A stretch of 64,000 nt of DNA, from contig NZ_JAIMBY010000005.1 in the NCBI RefSeq assembly GCF_026191915.1, forward strand, positions 62,001-126,000, written 5' to 3'. This DNA is from Acidiphilium sp. PA (GTDB lineage: Bacteria > Pseudomonadota > Alphaproteobacteria > Acetobacterales > Acetobacteraceae). The notes beneath the pieces were generated by a model. The model made no database searches. It was given only the letters and a program-made list of their open reading frames with translations, and was not told the DNA's origin. Shown piece by piece: positions 56,153 to 64,000 of the stretch. Position numbers and translations under genes: made by a program. The first letter of the stretch is position 1. Each line of letters begins with the position of its first letter.

Positions 56153-56764
56153 CTATCCGAGCAGCTCGTGCGAGTCAATAATTGCCGCAGCGACCGCGTT
56201 GATTGTCACGCGGCGGTCCATCGCCTGGCGGCGGATGAAATGATACGCATCATCCGCGCCGATGCCGCGCGTCTCCACCAGGATCGCCTTGGCGCGCTCG
56301 ATCGTGCGCATGCCCCGCAATGTTTCATCGAGCTTGTCGATCCGCGCGCGCAGGCGCTGTTCATAGGCGAATCTGACATGGGCATGCAGCACAATGGCGG
56401 CCACCACGCCTTGCGTGAACGGGCGTGGCAGCAGCGCATCCGCCGCGACATCGTGCAATTGATCGAGCGCGAGCGGGCCGGCGGGGAGCACCACCACCAG
56501 CGCTGCCTTCGCCTGGCCCGGCACCCAGGGCAGCCGATGGGCGAGGCGCGGCACCCATTCGCTCACGATCACATCCGCCTCGACCGGATAGGTTTCGGGC
56601 GCCGGCCAGCAATGGCGCACACTGGCGCGGGTGCGCTGCAATTCGCGGATCAGCAGTTCGCCGTCCGCGCTGCGGGGCGTCATCACCACGATATCGAGCG
56701 CCGCCAACGCCGCTTCCTGCCGTGCGCGCGCTGCTGGTTCGCGCCCGGTTTGTTCACGGATCAT
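56153..56764 (-). CDS. amiR: AmiR-like ANTAR antitermination regulator
   Basis: Transcription antiterminator of 203 residues. A pseudo-receiver domain (residues about 22-125, LDIVVMTPRSADGELLIREL) lacks the phospho-acceptor context of true receivers. A coiled-coil (YEQRLRARIDKLDETLRGMRTIERAK) leads to the ANTAR domain with ERAKAILVETRGIGADDAYHFIRRQA and VTINAVAAAII. The ATG at 56764 overlaps the amiC stop (ATGA), so a longer frame to 57037 is rejected. AmiC is expected to silence it until amide binds. Confidence 0.9.
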   Translation of the reverse strand: MIREQTGREPAARARQEAALAALDIVVMTPRSADGELLIRELQRTRASVRHCWPAPETYPVEADVIVSEWVPRLAHRLPWVPGQAKAALVVVLPAGPLALDQLHDVAADALLPRPFTQGVVAAIVLHAHVRFAYEQRLRARIDKLDETLRGMRTIERAKAILVETRGIGADDAYHFIRRQAMDRRVTINAVAAAIIDSHELLG

Positions 56765-57900
56765 GCGACGTGCGCTCCATAGCCGACCAGATACGGATCC
56801 GCGTCGACCGGCATGCGGGACTGCCAGAAGATGTCGAATTTGCCATCCCCGTTGGCCCGGCCCAGGCGCGTCCATAAATCCGTGTGGCCGCAGAGCGGGT
56901 TGATCGTGATCTGGCCTTGCGGTGCATCGAATGCGGCACCCAGCACCATCGGGCGCAGGCAATCGGTCTCGATCGAATTGGTCATCGCCAGCGCGCGGGC
57001 GAAGATGTGGATCTGAAAATACGCGGCCTCGACGCACATGTTCGTCGTCTGATCGGACCCGAAGCGTTTTTTGTAACGCCGGACGAACGCGCGGTTCACA
57101 TCGGAATCGATCGCCTCGAAATAGGGTGCGGCGGTGATGTGACCGCAGCCGACATCCGGCCCCATCGCGCCGATTTCCGCCTCAGTCGTGGTCAGGCTCG
57201 CGATCGGCATGATGCGCGGATCGAACCCGGCATCGGCATAGGCCTGATACAGATGCGTCGTCGCTTCGCCGACCACGGTGGAGAAAATCACGCTCGGTTG
57301 CACCTGCCGGCATTCACGCATCAGCGGCAGAAAATCGCGCCGCTGCGCCCGCAGGCCGACATAACGCTCACCCACCACGGCACCACCCGCCATGCGCACC
57401 AGCTCGCCCACCACCCGGTTCGACTCGCGCGGATAGATGTAATCAGACCCGATGAGAAAGAAACGGGTACCGTAGGTCTTCAGCAGATACTGTGACAAGA
57501 CCACGCTGTTCTGATTGGGTGCGGCACCGGTATAGATGATGTTGGGCGAATACTCGAACCCTTCGTACAATGTCGGGTACCAGAGCAGCCCGTTCAGCCG
57601 TTCCACCACCGGCAGCACCGCCTTGCGGCTGCTCGAGGTATAGCACCCGAAAATCGTGGTCACCCCGTCATCGATCATCAGGCGCTTGGCGTGCTGGGCA
57701 AACGCCGTCGTGCTCGAACCCGGATCGTAGTGGATCGCCTGCAATTCGCGCCCATTGATGCCGCCGGCCGCGTTGATCTCCTCGATCGCCAGGATCGATG
57801 CCTGCAACTGGGTCTGCTCGATGACCGAGGTGATGCCGGTTTTCGAGAACAATAAACCAACCCGCCATGGCGCGCCGGTTTCTGCCGTGGGATTACCCAT
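56761..57900 (-). CDS. amiC: AmiC-like amide-sensing binding protein
   Basis: Type I periplasmic-binding-fold sensor of 379 residues, without a signal peptide, so it acts in the cytoplasm as in the Pseudomonas amidase operon. It opens WRVGLLFSKTGITSVIEQTQ and has EEINAAGGINGRELQAI, IFGCYTSSSRKAVLPVVE and GSDYIYPRESNRVVGEL. It should bind AmiR without ligand and release it when an amide is present. The order on this strand is amiC, amiR, leader, amiE; in Pseudomonas amiE comes first. A urea or short amide transporter role is less likely given the missing export signal. Confidence 0.88.
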   Translation of the reverse strand: MGNPTAETGAPWRVGLLFSKTGITSVIEQTQLQASILAIEEINAAGGINGRELQAIHYDPGSSTTAFAQHAKRLMIDDGVTTIFGCYTSSSRKAVLPVVERLNGLLWYPTLYEGFEYSPNIIYTGAAPNQNSVVLSQYLLKTYGTRFFLIGSDYIYPRESNRVVGELVRMAGGAVVGERYVGLRAQRRDFLPLMRECRQVQPSVIFSTVVGEATTHLYQAYADAGFDPRIMPIASLTTTEAEIGAMGPDVGCGHITAAPYFEAIDSDVNRAFVRRYKKRFGSDQTTNMCVEAAYFQIHIFARALAMTNSIETDCLRPMVLGAAFDAPQGQITINPLCGHTDLWTRLGRANGDGKFDIFWQSRMPVDADPYLVGYGAHVA

Positions 57901-58022
57901 GCCTGCAACCTTCCGATGCCAAGAAAATTAAATTTTTATTTTGCCGCAGACCCCCAGAACATTGCATGAAAGCGCAAACGCCCGCAAGGATTTTTCGCTA
58001 TGCGCGGACCGGACAAGGAAGC
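57901..58022. other. Upstream region of amiC
   Basis: First part of the 311-bp divergent gap between amiC and the nickel/cobalt permease. An AT-rich block (AAAATTAAATTTTTATTTTG, near 57924-57943) probably belongs to the amiC promoter. No gene or clear operator seen. Confidence 0.35.
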
Positions 58023-58071
58023 GCTTCTTTTTTGAAAAAAGCAGCAAAAAACTTTGTGGGTTTGGGGTACG
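58023..58071. repeat. AT-rich palindrome repeat, copy H (half element)
   Basis: Hairpin CTTCTTTTTTGAAAAAAGCAG followed by CAAAAAACTTTGTGGGTTTG: one terminal hairpin and one arm of the central palindrome; the second half is missing or decayed after 58071. Unlike all other copies it lies in a divergent gap, not after a stop codon. Confidence 0.65.
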
Positions 58072-58211
58072 GGCATTTGGGGCGGTACGGGCATAATATC
58101 GAGATTTTTGTACTGCATAGTTGTTTGCAAACCACGACACCTTGCCTCCAAACCTGTGCGCCGTCTACCGTGATCCCGCGATGGCAATCACCCCACCACA
58201 GGAGCGATCCG

Positions 58212-59276
58212 ATGCTGCGTGCCTTGAAGGCGGTGTTCGATGATCGGAGCGACAACATCCGCGGCAAGATCATCGCGAGCTACGCGTTCCTGATCGCGCT
58301 GAACATCTGCGCCTGGGCCGGCGCGCTGCTCGCGTTCCGCCACAACATCGTCCTGCTCGGTTTTTCCGCCCTCGCCTACGCTTTCGGGCTGCGCCATGCC
58401 GTCGATGCCGATCATATCGCGGCGATCGATTCCGTCACCCGCAAGCTGATGCAGGATAAACAACGGCCCGCCATGGTCGGCTTTTTTTTCTCGATGGGCC
58501 ATTCGATGGTTCTCGTGATTGCCACCGCCGCCATCGCGCTCACCGCCATGACCGTCGACCATCGCTTCACCATGCTCAACAGCGCCGCCGGCATCGTCGG
58601 CACGCTGATCTCGGCGGTCTTTCTGTTCTCGATGGCCGCAATGAATCTGGTGATCGCGCGCTCGGTCTACGCAACATACCGCGCCGCGCGCCGCACCGGG
58701 CGGTACGCCGATGATGATTTCGATATCCTGTTGAACAAGCGGGGCTTCATGTCGCGCCTGCTGCGGCCGCTGTTCCGCCTGGTGACGCGTAGTTGGCAGA
58801 TGCTGCTGGTCGGTCTGCTGTTCGGCCTTGGGTTCGACACGGCGACCGAGGTCAGCCTGCTCGGGATGGGCGGTGCGGAGGCGGTCAAGGGCGTGTCGGT
58901 CTGGGCGATCATGATGCTGCCGATGCTGTTCGCCGCCGGCATGTCGCTGGTCGACACGACCGATGGTATTCTGATGCTCGGCGCCTATGGCTGGGCCTTC
59001 GTCAAACCGATCCGCAAGCTTTACTACAACCTGACCATCACGATCGTTTCGGTCATTGTCGCCGTCATTGTCGGGAGCGTCGAAACGCTCGGCCTGATCG
59101 CCAACGAATTCAGCCTGCATGGCCTGTTCTGGCGCACCATCGGTGCCGCGAACGACCGGTATTTCGGCATGATCGGCTTTCTGATCATCGGAATTTTTGT
59201 CGCGAGCTGGCTCGTCTCCACCCTGGTGTATCGACTTAAGCGGCTCGATGAGGTCGAAATCGCGCCGGTCGAATGA
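58212..59276 (+). CDS. NiCoT-family nickel/cobalt permease
   Basis: Imports Ni2+ or Co2+ across the inner membrane. 354 residues with about eight helices. The signature GLRHAVDADHIAAIDSVTRK contains the metal-binding HAVDADH motif; FFSMGHSMVLV and GLLFGLGFDTATEVSLL are the other family motifs. The ATG at 58212 follows GGAG; an in-frame extension to 57867 crosses repeat copy H and is rejected. Divergent from amiC. No urease, hydrogenase or cobalamin genes are in the window to show which metal enzyme it serves. Confidence 0.92.
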   Translation: MLRALKAVFDDRSDNIRGKIIASYAFLIALNICAWAGALLAFRHNIVLLGFSALAYAFGLRHAVDADHIAAIDSVTRKLMQDKQRPAMVGFFFSMGHSMVLVIATAAIALTAMTVDHRFTMLNSAAGIVGTLISAVFLFSMAAMNLVIARSVYATYRAARRTGRYADDDFDILLNKRGFMSRLLRPLFRLVTRSWQMLLVGLLFGLGFDTATEVSLLGMGGAEAVKGVSVWAIMMLPMLFAAGMSLVDTTDGILMLGAYGWAFVKPIRKLYYNLTITIVSVIVAVIVGSVETLGLIANEFSLHGLFWRTIGAANDRYFGMIGFLIIGIFVASWLVSTLVYRLKRLDEVEIAPVE

Positions 59277-59409
59277 TCCTGAGAACGGCCCAACGTTCTG
59301 GCTTGACAATCAGCAATGCGCGGCGACGACCGCGCGGTCGCGCACATTGTCATTTAATCATCACGCGCGGGCTAACGGTTGCGTGCTTTAATCTCGTGAC
59401 GCAATTCGC

Positions 59410-60660
59410 ATGCGATTGTCTGTTCAAAGCCAGCCGGGTGATGCCATCGACATGACTGAACTGACGATACCGGTCGATCGGCGCGCACCGCCGATCGCTC
59501 CGTCGGCGTGCTGTCCGTCCGTCCAGTTCATCTATTTCGATGCCGGCGGCGGCCACCGGAGTGCGGCGGTTGCGCTGCATCAGATCATCGGGCAGCGCTA
59601 CCCTGGCTGGCGGGTGGAGTTGGTCAATCTGCAGGAATTGCTGCGCCCGGTCGACCCCGTGGTGCGCCTGACGCGCCGGCGCGCCTCGTCCGAGGCGGTC
59701 TATAATGGCATGCTCAAACGCGGCTGGACCTATGGCTCGCTGCCGCTGCTGCGGGGGCTGCAGGCGGGCATCCGCCTGCGCGCCGCACCGATCGAGGCGG
59801 TGCTCGAAGCCCATTGGCGGCGGCGGCCGGCCGACCTCGTGGTTTCGCTGATTCCGAACTTCAACGGTGTGCTGTTCCGTTCACTCCGCCGCGTGCACGC
59901 CGAGGTGCCCTACGTCACGATCATGACCGATATTGCGGATCAGCCGCCGCGGTTCTGGCAAGAGGATCAGGATCAATTCATCATCTGCGGCAGCGACAAG
60001 GCGGCCGCACAGGCGCGCGCGCGGCATTACCGGCCCGAACGTATCATGCAGGTTTCGGGCATGGTGCTCAGCCCGCGCTTCTATCAGACCGCCCCGATCG
60101 ATCGAAGCGCGGCGCGGCGCGAACTCAGCCTCGATCCGGATCGGCCGACCGCGTTGATCATGTTCGGCGGCAATGGGTCGAAACGCGCCCTCACCATCGT
60201 GGAACGCCTCGCGCGCCTGCCTTTCGCGGTGCAATCGATCGTGATGTGCGGCCATAACCGCGTGCTCGCCGCGCAACTTGCGGCGACCGACCGGTGCCGG
60301 GCGATCGGCTTCACCGACCAGGTGCCGCATTACATGCGTCTCGCTGATTTTTTCATCGGCAAACCCGGGCCGGGCAGCATCAGCGAGGCGCTGCATCTTG
60401 GTCTGCCGGTGATCATCGAGCGCAACCGGCGCACCATGCCGCAGGAACGCTATAACGCTGAATGGGTTGCCCAGCACGACGTTGGCCTGGTGATCCGCGA
60501 TCTGCGCCATGTCGGCGAGGCCGTTACGTCGCTCTATCGCGATGACCGGCTGCAACGGTTCCGGCGGAACGCGCTTGGGCTGCGCAATCAGGCACTGTTC
60601 GAAATTCCGGACCGGTTGGCCGCGATCATGGATCGGTCGTTGAGGCCGTTGCAGGGGTAG
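59410..60660 (+). CDS. GT28-family glycosyltransferase (MGDG synthase/UgtP-like)
   Basis: Predicted membrane-associated GT-B glycosyltransferase of 416 residues, resembling diacylglycerol glycosyltransferases. The N-terminal acceptor domain has FIYFDAGGGHRSAAVALHQII and DLVVSLIPNFNGV; the C-terminal donor domain has TALIMFGGNGSKRAL, GFTDQVPHYMRLADFFIGKPGPGS-type motif and ISEALHLGLPVIIE. An ATG at 59452 is an alternative start. Such enzymes make glycolipids that can replace phospholipids. It stands alone; acceptor and donor are inferred from family only. Confidence 0.8.
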   Translation: MRLSVQSQPGDAIDMTELTIPVDRRAPPIAPSACCPSVQFIYFDAGGGHRSAAVALHQIIGQRYPGWRVELVNLQELLRPVDPVVRLTRRRASSEAVYNGMLKRGWTYGSLPLLRGLQAGIRLRAAPIEAVLEAHWRRRPADLVVSLIPNFNGVLFRSLRRVHAEVPYVTIMTDIADQPPRFWQEDQDQFIICGSDKAAAQARARHYRPERIMQVSGMVLSPRFYQTAPIDRSAARRELSLDPDRPTALIMFGGNGSKRALTIVERLARLPFAVQSIVMCGHNRVLAAQLAATDRCRAIGFTDQVPHYMRLADFFIGKPGPGSISEALHLGLPVIIERNRRTMPQERYNAEWVAQHDVGLVIRDLRHVGEAVTSLYRDDRLQRFRRNALGLRNQALFEIPDRLAAIMDRSLRPLQG

Positions 60661-60671
60661 GGTCTGATCGG

Positions 60672-60793
60672 AGCTTTTTTTGTGAAAAAGAAGCAAAGAG
60701 CTTTCCGACATCGGGATACCGAAAGTTTCAAACGGCACGGACCCAAATTAACAAAGTTTTTTTTGCTTCTTTTTTGTTCACAAAAAAAAAGAT
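60672..60793. repeat. AT-rich multi-palindrome repeat, copy I (full length)
   Basis: Left hairpin GCTTTTTTTGTGAAAAAGAAGC type from 60672, diverged centre with CGGGATACCGAAAGTTTCAA and CGGCACGGACCCAAATTAAC, then CAAAGTTTTTTTTGCTTC and a right hairpin with loop GTTCAC (to 60793). It starts 11 nt after the glycosyltransferase stop and lies 125 nt before soxY. Confidence 0.8.
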
Positions 60794-60917
60794 CTTCCTC
60801 TGCCTTACCATTATGGCTACTGCGAACGCCAGCTTGCATCGAAAACCGCGGTAGCGCATCCTCGTCCGAGCCGTTCATGCCTGCCACGATCAGGAAACGC
60901 CAAGGAAGCGAGGAAAC

Positions 60918-61418
60918 ATGGACTCCATGGGTCAGCCTATCCCCACCGGGCCGAAACGGCGCGATGTTTTGCGCGCCGTCGCTGCCGGCGCCGCGGCCGG
61001 CATTGCTCTGCCGTCTTTGGCATCGGCCGAAATCGCGCCACCGGCGGTTTCGAGCTACCCTGCCAAGGCGTTCCGCCAGACCGAGAAAGATCCGGCCTTG
61101 CAGGCCATGTTCGGCACCGCGACGCTGACCGACACCGCCGATGTCAGGATGGAAGCACCTGATATCGCGGAGAATGGCGCGGTCGTGCCCGTCACCTTCG
61201 ATGCCAATTTGCCCGGGATCACGGCGGCCGGCGTACTCGCGCTCGATAATCCGTTCATTCTGGCCTGTGCTTATAAAATCCCGCCCGGCACCAGCCCTGC
61301 AATCTCGAGCCGGATCAAACTGGCGAAGACGACGCAGGTTATCAGCGTCATCCAGTCCAACGGCAAACTGATGAGCACCGCCAAACAGGTCAAAGTCACC
61401 CTCGGCGGCTGCGGCTGA
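60918..61418 (+). CDS. soxY: SoxY-like sulfur carrier subunit
   Basis: Periplasmic carrier on which thiosulfate-derived sulfur is held covalently. 166 residues. A Tat-type signal (KRRDVLRAVAAGAAAGIALP, Arg14-Arg15) is cleaved near residue 37. The C-terminus is VTLGGCG with the carrier Cys165; the classical swinging arm is GGCGG, so the last Gly is missing here. Forms a heterodimer with SoxZ, encoded 12 nt downstream. No soxA, soxX, soxB, soxC or soxD is visible. Confidence 0.85.
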   Translation: MDSMGQPIPTGPKRRDVLRAVAAGAAAGIALPSLASAEIAPPAVSSYPAKAFRQTEKDPALQAMFGTATLTDTADVRMEAPDIAENGAVVPVTFDANLPGITAAGVLALDNPFILACAYKIPPGTSPAISSRIKLAKTTQVISVIQSNGKLMSTAKQVKVTLGGCG

Positions 61419-61430
61419 AGGAGATTGGAG

Positions 61431-61742
61431 ATGGTTCATCAAATTCTGGTCCATGCCACGACGACGGGCGATACCACCACGGTCGAAGCTTTGATCAAGC
61501 ACCCGATGGACAGCGGCTTCGTGCGGGACAAGAGCGGCAGGATCATCCCGCCCCACTACATCGAGGTGATTGAATTCACCTGCCAGGGCAAGACGGTGCT
61601 CACGGGCTATTGGGGGCCGGCGGTGTCGAAAAATCCGTTCATCAAATTCTCTTTCAAGGGCGGCAAACCTGGCCAGCCGATCGGGATCGCCTGGGTCGAC
61701 AATAAAGGCGAATCCGCCGTCAGCACCGCCAAGATCGTCTGA
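61431..61742 (+). CDS. soxZ: SoxZ-like sulfur carrier subunit
   Basis: Partner of SoxY, 103 residues with an immunoglobulin-like fold and no signal peptide; it is exported with SoxY. Recognisable stretches are VEALIKHPMDSGFVRDKSG, PPHYIEVIEFTCQGKTVL and FIKFSFKGGKPGQPIGIAWVDNKGE. The ATG at 61431 is preferred to a TTG two codons upstream because AAGGAGA precedes it at a usable distance. Followed after 11 nt by the DsrE-like gene. Confidence 0.88.
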   Translation: MVHQILVHATTTGDTTTVEALIKHPMDSGFVRDKSGRIIPPHYIEVIEFTCQGKTVLTGYWGPAVSKNPFIKFSFKGGKPGQPIGIAWVDNKGESAVSTAKIV

Positions 61743-61753
61743 CGCCGGGCCGC

Positions 61754-62203
61754 ATGGACCGCCGCACCGCGCTGATCGCCGCCGCCGCGATCACGACAGG
61801 ATGGGCAACGCGCAGCCGCGCCGCCACGCCGCCGGACAATGCTAATCCATTCGCCACGCATAAGCTCGTGCTGCAGTTGTCCGATGGTTCGATGGCCAAA
61901 CAGAACACCATCATCAGCGCCGCCAACTCGGTGCTGAAAGATTATCCCGACACCGTTTCGATCGTGGTTGTCGCGTTCGGACCCGGCGTGCGGATCCTTT
62001 ATGCCAATGCTGTGCTGCGCGAGGCGGTGGACAGTCTGGTGGCGCAAGGGGTCGAATTCGACGTGTGCATGAATACGATCGACACCATCGCGCGTAAAAC
62101 CGGCCACGCGCCGAAACTCAACCCGCACGCCGTTCCGGTGCCGTACGGCATTCCGCGCATCATGGCGCTGGTGGCCAAGGGCTATATCCTGGTGCGCCCG
62201 TAA
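61754..62203 (+). CDS. Exported DsrE-family protein
   Basis: 149 residues. An N-terminal Tat-like signal (DRRTALIAAAAITTGW, cleaved near residue 24) leads to a DsrE/DsrF-like fold with KLVLQLSDGSMAKQNTIIS, VVAFGPGVRILYA and VEFDVCMNTIDTIARKTG, where Cys105 is in the position of the sulfur-carrying Cys of Sox-linked DsrE proteins. Third gene of the soxY-soxZ operon. It likely passes sulfane sulfur in the periplasm, which is inference. Confidence 0.8.
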   Translation: MDRRTALIAAAAITTGWATRSRAATPPDNANPFATHKLVLQLSDGSMAKQNTIISAANSVLKDYPDTVSIVVVAFGPGVRILYANAVLREAVDSLVAQGVEFDVCMNTIDTIARKTGHAPKLNPHAVPVPYGIPRIMALVAKGYILVRP

Positions 62204-62268
62204 GAATGGCGGGCATGGAGGGGATGGGTGGTCGGGATCGCGCGGAGCGATGTGATCCATCCCGATAC

Positions 62269-62293
62269 GGACCGCCGCGGGGTGCGGCGGTCC
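62269..62293. terminator. Hairpin between the convergent DsrE-like and MetA-like genes
   Basis: GGACCGCCGC (62269-62278) pairs perfectly with GCGGCGGTCC (62284-62293) around GGGGT. A second looser pair, TCGGGAT/ATCCCGA, lies just before it (62232-62265). Both fall in the 99-bp convergent gap. Confidence 0.6.
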
Positions 62294-62302
62294 CGGGTCG
62301 GA

Positions 62303-63262
62303 TCAGAAGATTTTTGCAACCTGGGCGAGGAAGATCACGTTGTTTCTGACGCCGCCGCGTACGCGGACATCGGTGGTGAGCGAGACCTGCGCGGCGATGG
62401 TGGGAGCGAGGAAGGTACCCGCGTTGACGCCGATGGTGGTGACGTCGTTACGATTGCCGGTATCGAAATTGCCGATCGGCGAGGAGAGATAGGCCTTGCC
62501 GCCGATGGTCTGCTCGAAGCTCAGACCGACGTAGCCGGCGGTCTGCGGGTGGAAATAATACGGCAGATAGACGATGACCTGACCGGCCGCTTCGGTGTGG
62601 ACGGTGGATTTGAAGGGGCCGATCGGCGGACCATCGCTGTTGTTGCCGTACAGATACCCATCGAGCCAGACTTCGAAGTCGAGGCGTTTGCCCTTCGGCT
62701 GGCCGAACAGACGATGGCCAAAGCCGATTTCGAAATTATTGACGACCGAATTGCTGCTGGCGTTCAGGGAAACGTTGCGGTTGTACGCACCGATGGCGGG
62801 GCTGAAGAAATAGGTGAAGTTCAGATAGGCGTCCTGCGTCGGGTTGCTGTAGGGGTAGATGAAGGCCGATAGCTGCGGCTCGGCAAAGCCGCCGTTATTG
62901 GACAGGCTTTGGCCGCCGACCTTGGTGTTGCCGATGAAATTGACATCCGGCGCGATGATCTGCACGCCCCATTGCGCACCGAATACCTGGCCGAACGTGT
63001 GGACGAAGCGCAGGATCGGCACATCGGTGACGACACTGGTGTTTCCCACCTTGGTGCCGCCGGCGGTGTAGAAACTGTCGCCGGAGGTGATTTCGTTATA
63101 CATGATCGCGATATTGACGTTCGGCGGCGGCGTGATCAGGTCGTAGGGCAATGGGCCACCGGCCTGCGCGGGCATGACAGCAGCACTCAGCGCGAGCAGC
63201 GCGCCAGCGGCACCGACGGTGCAGATCGCACGGCTCGCCAGGTTTTTGCGGGTTGGTGTCAT
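62303..63262 (-). CDS. Outer-membrane MetA/SphA-type (phenol degradation family) protein
   Basis: Predicted outer-membrane channel of 319 residues, Phenol_MetA_deg family. A signal peptide ends near residue 34 (AAVMPAQAGG). The mature part consists of beta-strand hairpins with aromatic girdles (YLNFTYFFSPAIGAYN, FEIGFGHRLFGQPKGKRLDFEVWLDGY is the core) and ends VIFLAQVAKIF with terminal Phe. An AAGGGAGA ribosome site precedes the ATG. Family members import hydrophobic or aromatic compounds; the substrate here is unknown. Convergent with the soxYZ group. Confidence 0.82.
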   Translation of the reverse strand: MTPTRKNLASRAICTVGAAGALLALSAAVMPAQAGGPLPYDLITPPPNVNIAIMYNEITSGDSFYTAGGTKVGNTSVVTDVPILRFVHTFGQVFGAQWGVQIIAPDVNFIGNTKVGGQSLSNNGGFAEPQLSAFIYPYSNPTQDAYLNFTYFFSPAIGAYNRNVSLNASSNSVVNNFEIGFGHRLFGQPKGKRLDFEVWLDGYLYGNNSDGPPIGPFKSTVHTEAAGQVIVYLPYYFHPQTAGYVGLSFEQTIGGKAYLSSPIGNFDTGNRNDVTTIGVNAGTFLAPTIAAQVSLTTDVRVRGGVRNNVIFLAQVAKIF

Positions 63263-63429
63263 TGGACGAAGTCTCCCTTGAACTGGAAATTGTTGCAGCT
63301 TTATTTAACGGGATTGTGCGGCCATAAACCCCATCAGATCAACACGCTGCATCGTTGAACTGTAATTCGGCGCCTGTTTTGTGTCGCGAAGTGTCGTTTC
63401 TGCCACATGCAGTTTTTGCTTTGGGTTCA

Positions 63430-64000
63430 TCATAAATAACCGGCACCGGCTTCTTCGGCGAAGCGGGCGGGACTGCCCTGCCAGACCATGCGGGCGTGTT
63501 CGAGGACATACACACGATCGGCGTGGGGCAGCGCGAAGGTGACGTTTTGTTCGCCGAGCAGCACGGTGATATCGGTGGTTTCGCGCAAGCGTGTGAGTGC
63601 CTCGGATAACTGGCCGAGGATGACCGGCGCCAGACCTAGCGTCGGCTCGTCAAGGATCAGTAAACGCGGCTTGAGCATCAGCGAACGGGCGATCGCCAGC
63701 ATTTGTTGTTCGCCGCCCGACAGGGTGCGCGCGTGCTGTTCGCCGCGCGCCTTGAGGATGGGGAACAGGCCGAACAACCAGGCGAGGCGTTCGGCCCGCT
63801 CCTGGTCGGGCAGGCGCTGGCCGGCAAGGGCGAGGTTGTCGGCGACGCTCATGGCGCCGAACAATTCGCGGGTCTCCGGGCATTGGACGATGCCGGCGCG
63901 CGCAATGGCGGCAGCGCTCTCGCGGCCGCGCACGGCACCGTTCCAGGCGATCGCGCCACGAAACGGCACCAGGCCGGAAATGGCGTTGAACAGCGAGGTC
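63430..64000 (-). CDS. livF: LivF-type branched-chain amino acid/amide ABC ATPase, N-terminus cut by the window
   Basis: ATP-binding subunit of a HAAT-family importer. The visible part covers the C-terminal 190 residues; the frame continues past 63969 with TSLFNAISGLVPFRG, so the Walker A just before this Thr lies outside the window. The Q-loop region is GIVQCPETRELFGAMSV, the signature LSGGEQQMLAIARSLM, Walker B LLILDEPTLGLAPV and the switch region VLLGEQNVTFAL, all LivF-like. Substrate could be branched-chain amino acids, amides or urea; the rest of the operon lies beyond the right edge. Confidence 0.9.
   Translation of the reverse strand, partial: TSLFNAISGLVPFRGAIAWNGAVRGRESAAAIARAGIVQCPETRELFGAMSVADNLALAGQRLPDQERAERLAWLFGLFPILKARGEQHARTLSGGEQQMLAIARSLMLKPRLLILDEPTLGLAPVILGQLSEALTRLRETTDITVLLGEQNVTFALPHADRVYVLEHARMVWQGSPARFAEEAGAGYL

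Noticed and set aside
56153-57037. 294-residue version of AmiR
   Set aside because: The extra 91 residues lie in an amiC shadow frame; the ATGA overlap at 56761-56764 defines the start.
57904-57922. TTGGCATCGGAAGGTTGCA before amiC, resembling a sigma-54 site on the minus strand
   Set aside because: GG and GC are 12 rather than 10 nt apart, and the site nearly abuts the amiC ATG, leaving no room for a leader.
57867-58211. In-frame N-terminal extension of the nickel/cobalt permease
   Set aside because: It crosses repeat copy H, overlaps the amiC start and has no family match. A GGAG site precedes the ATG at 58212.

Overview
The window is GC-rich chromosomal DNA from an alphaproteobacterium, most likely of the family Acetobacteraceae (an Acidiphilium/Acidocella-like acidophile would fit). 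The grounds are the gene set (squalene-hopene cyclase, the folK-rpoZ-rel-acpS order, BBP2-like porin, fused cysNC), high GC with very dense packing, and one family of AT-rich palindromic repeats. No phage, insertion sequence, CRISPR array or rRNA was found. Genus assignment is inference.

Layout. 1-2.4 kb: the 3' part of a PEP-CTERM-type exopolysaccharide sugar transferase and a radical SAM protein. 2.4-15.7 kb: a polyamine/amine utilisation island: amino acid permease, two glutamine synthetase-like ligases, a class III aminotransferase, a PuuR-like regulator, alanine dehydrogenase, a complete Pot-type ABC importer and a PuuB-like oxidase. 15.7-18.1 kb: a GT-C membrane glycosyltransferase and a haloacetate-dehalogenase-like hydrolase, chained to puuB by 4-nt overlaps. 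18.1-25 kb: leuA with a probable Leu-rich leader peptide, then methyltransferase-acpS-rel-rpoZ-folK. 25-38.8 kb: NYN nuclease, family 5 uracil-DNA glycosylase, a TIR-bounded non-coding element, DinG-like helicase, porin, Mrr nuclease, ABC-F ATPase, ndk, SLC13 permease, Gly-zipper lipoprotein, mreB and a Usp protein. 38.8-45 kb: MarR/pirin, DegP-type protease and the sulfate-activation pair cysD-cysNC. 45-52 kb: a PEP-CTERM protein behind a sigma-54-type promoter, an uncharacterised Pro-rich protein, malonyl-CoA decarboxylase with an MFS transporter, and squalene-hopene cyclase. 52-58 kb: tRNA-Leu(UAA), a CbbO/CbbQ activase pair without visible client, and an amidase regulon amiC-amiR-leader-amiE. 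58-64 kb: nickel/cobalt permease, GT28-like glycosyltransferase, orphan soxYZ plus a DsrE-like protein, an outer-membrane MetA-type protein, and the C-terminal part of a LivF-type ATPase cut by the window edge.

The genes work together in a few clear modules: polyamine import and gamma-glutamylation/oxidation; inducible aliphatic amide hydrolysis controlled by AmiC/AmiR antitermination; sulfate activation; stress and envelope functions. The observations most worth following are: (1) nine copies of an AT-rich multi-palindrome, eight of them within 2-55 nt downstream of a stop codon; (2) a 304-bp non-coding element with 16-bp perfect terminal inverted repeats and nested hairpins; (3) two sigma-54 (-24/-12) promoters, one before the PEP-CTERM gene and one before the porin; (4) a terminator and tandem hexaloop hairpins between amiR and amiE; and (5) the leuA leader peptide.
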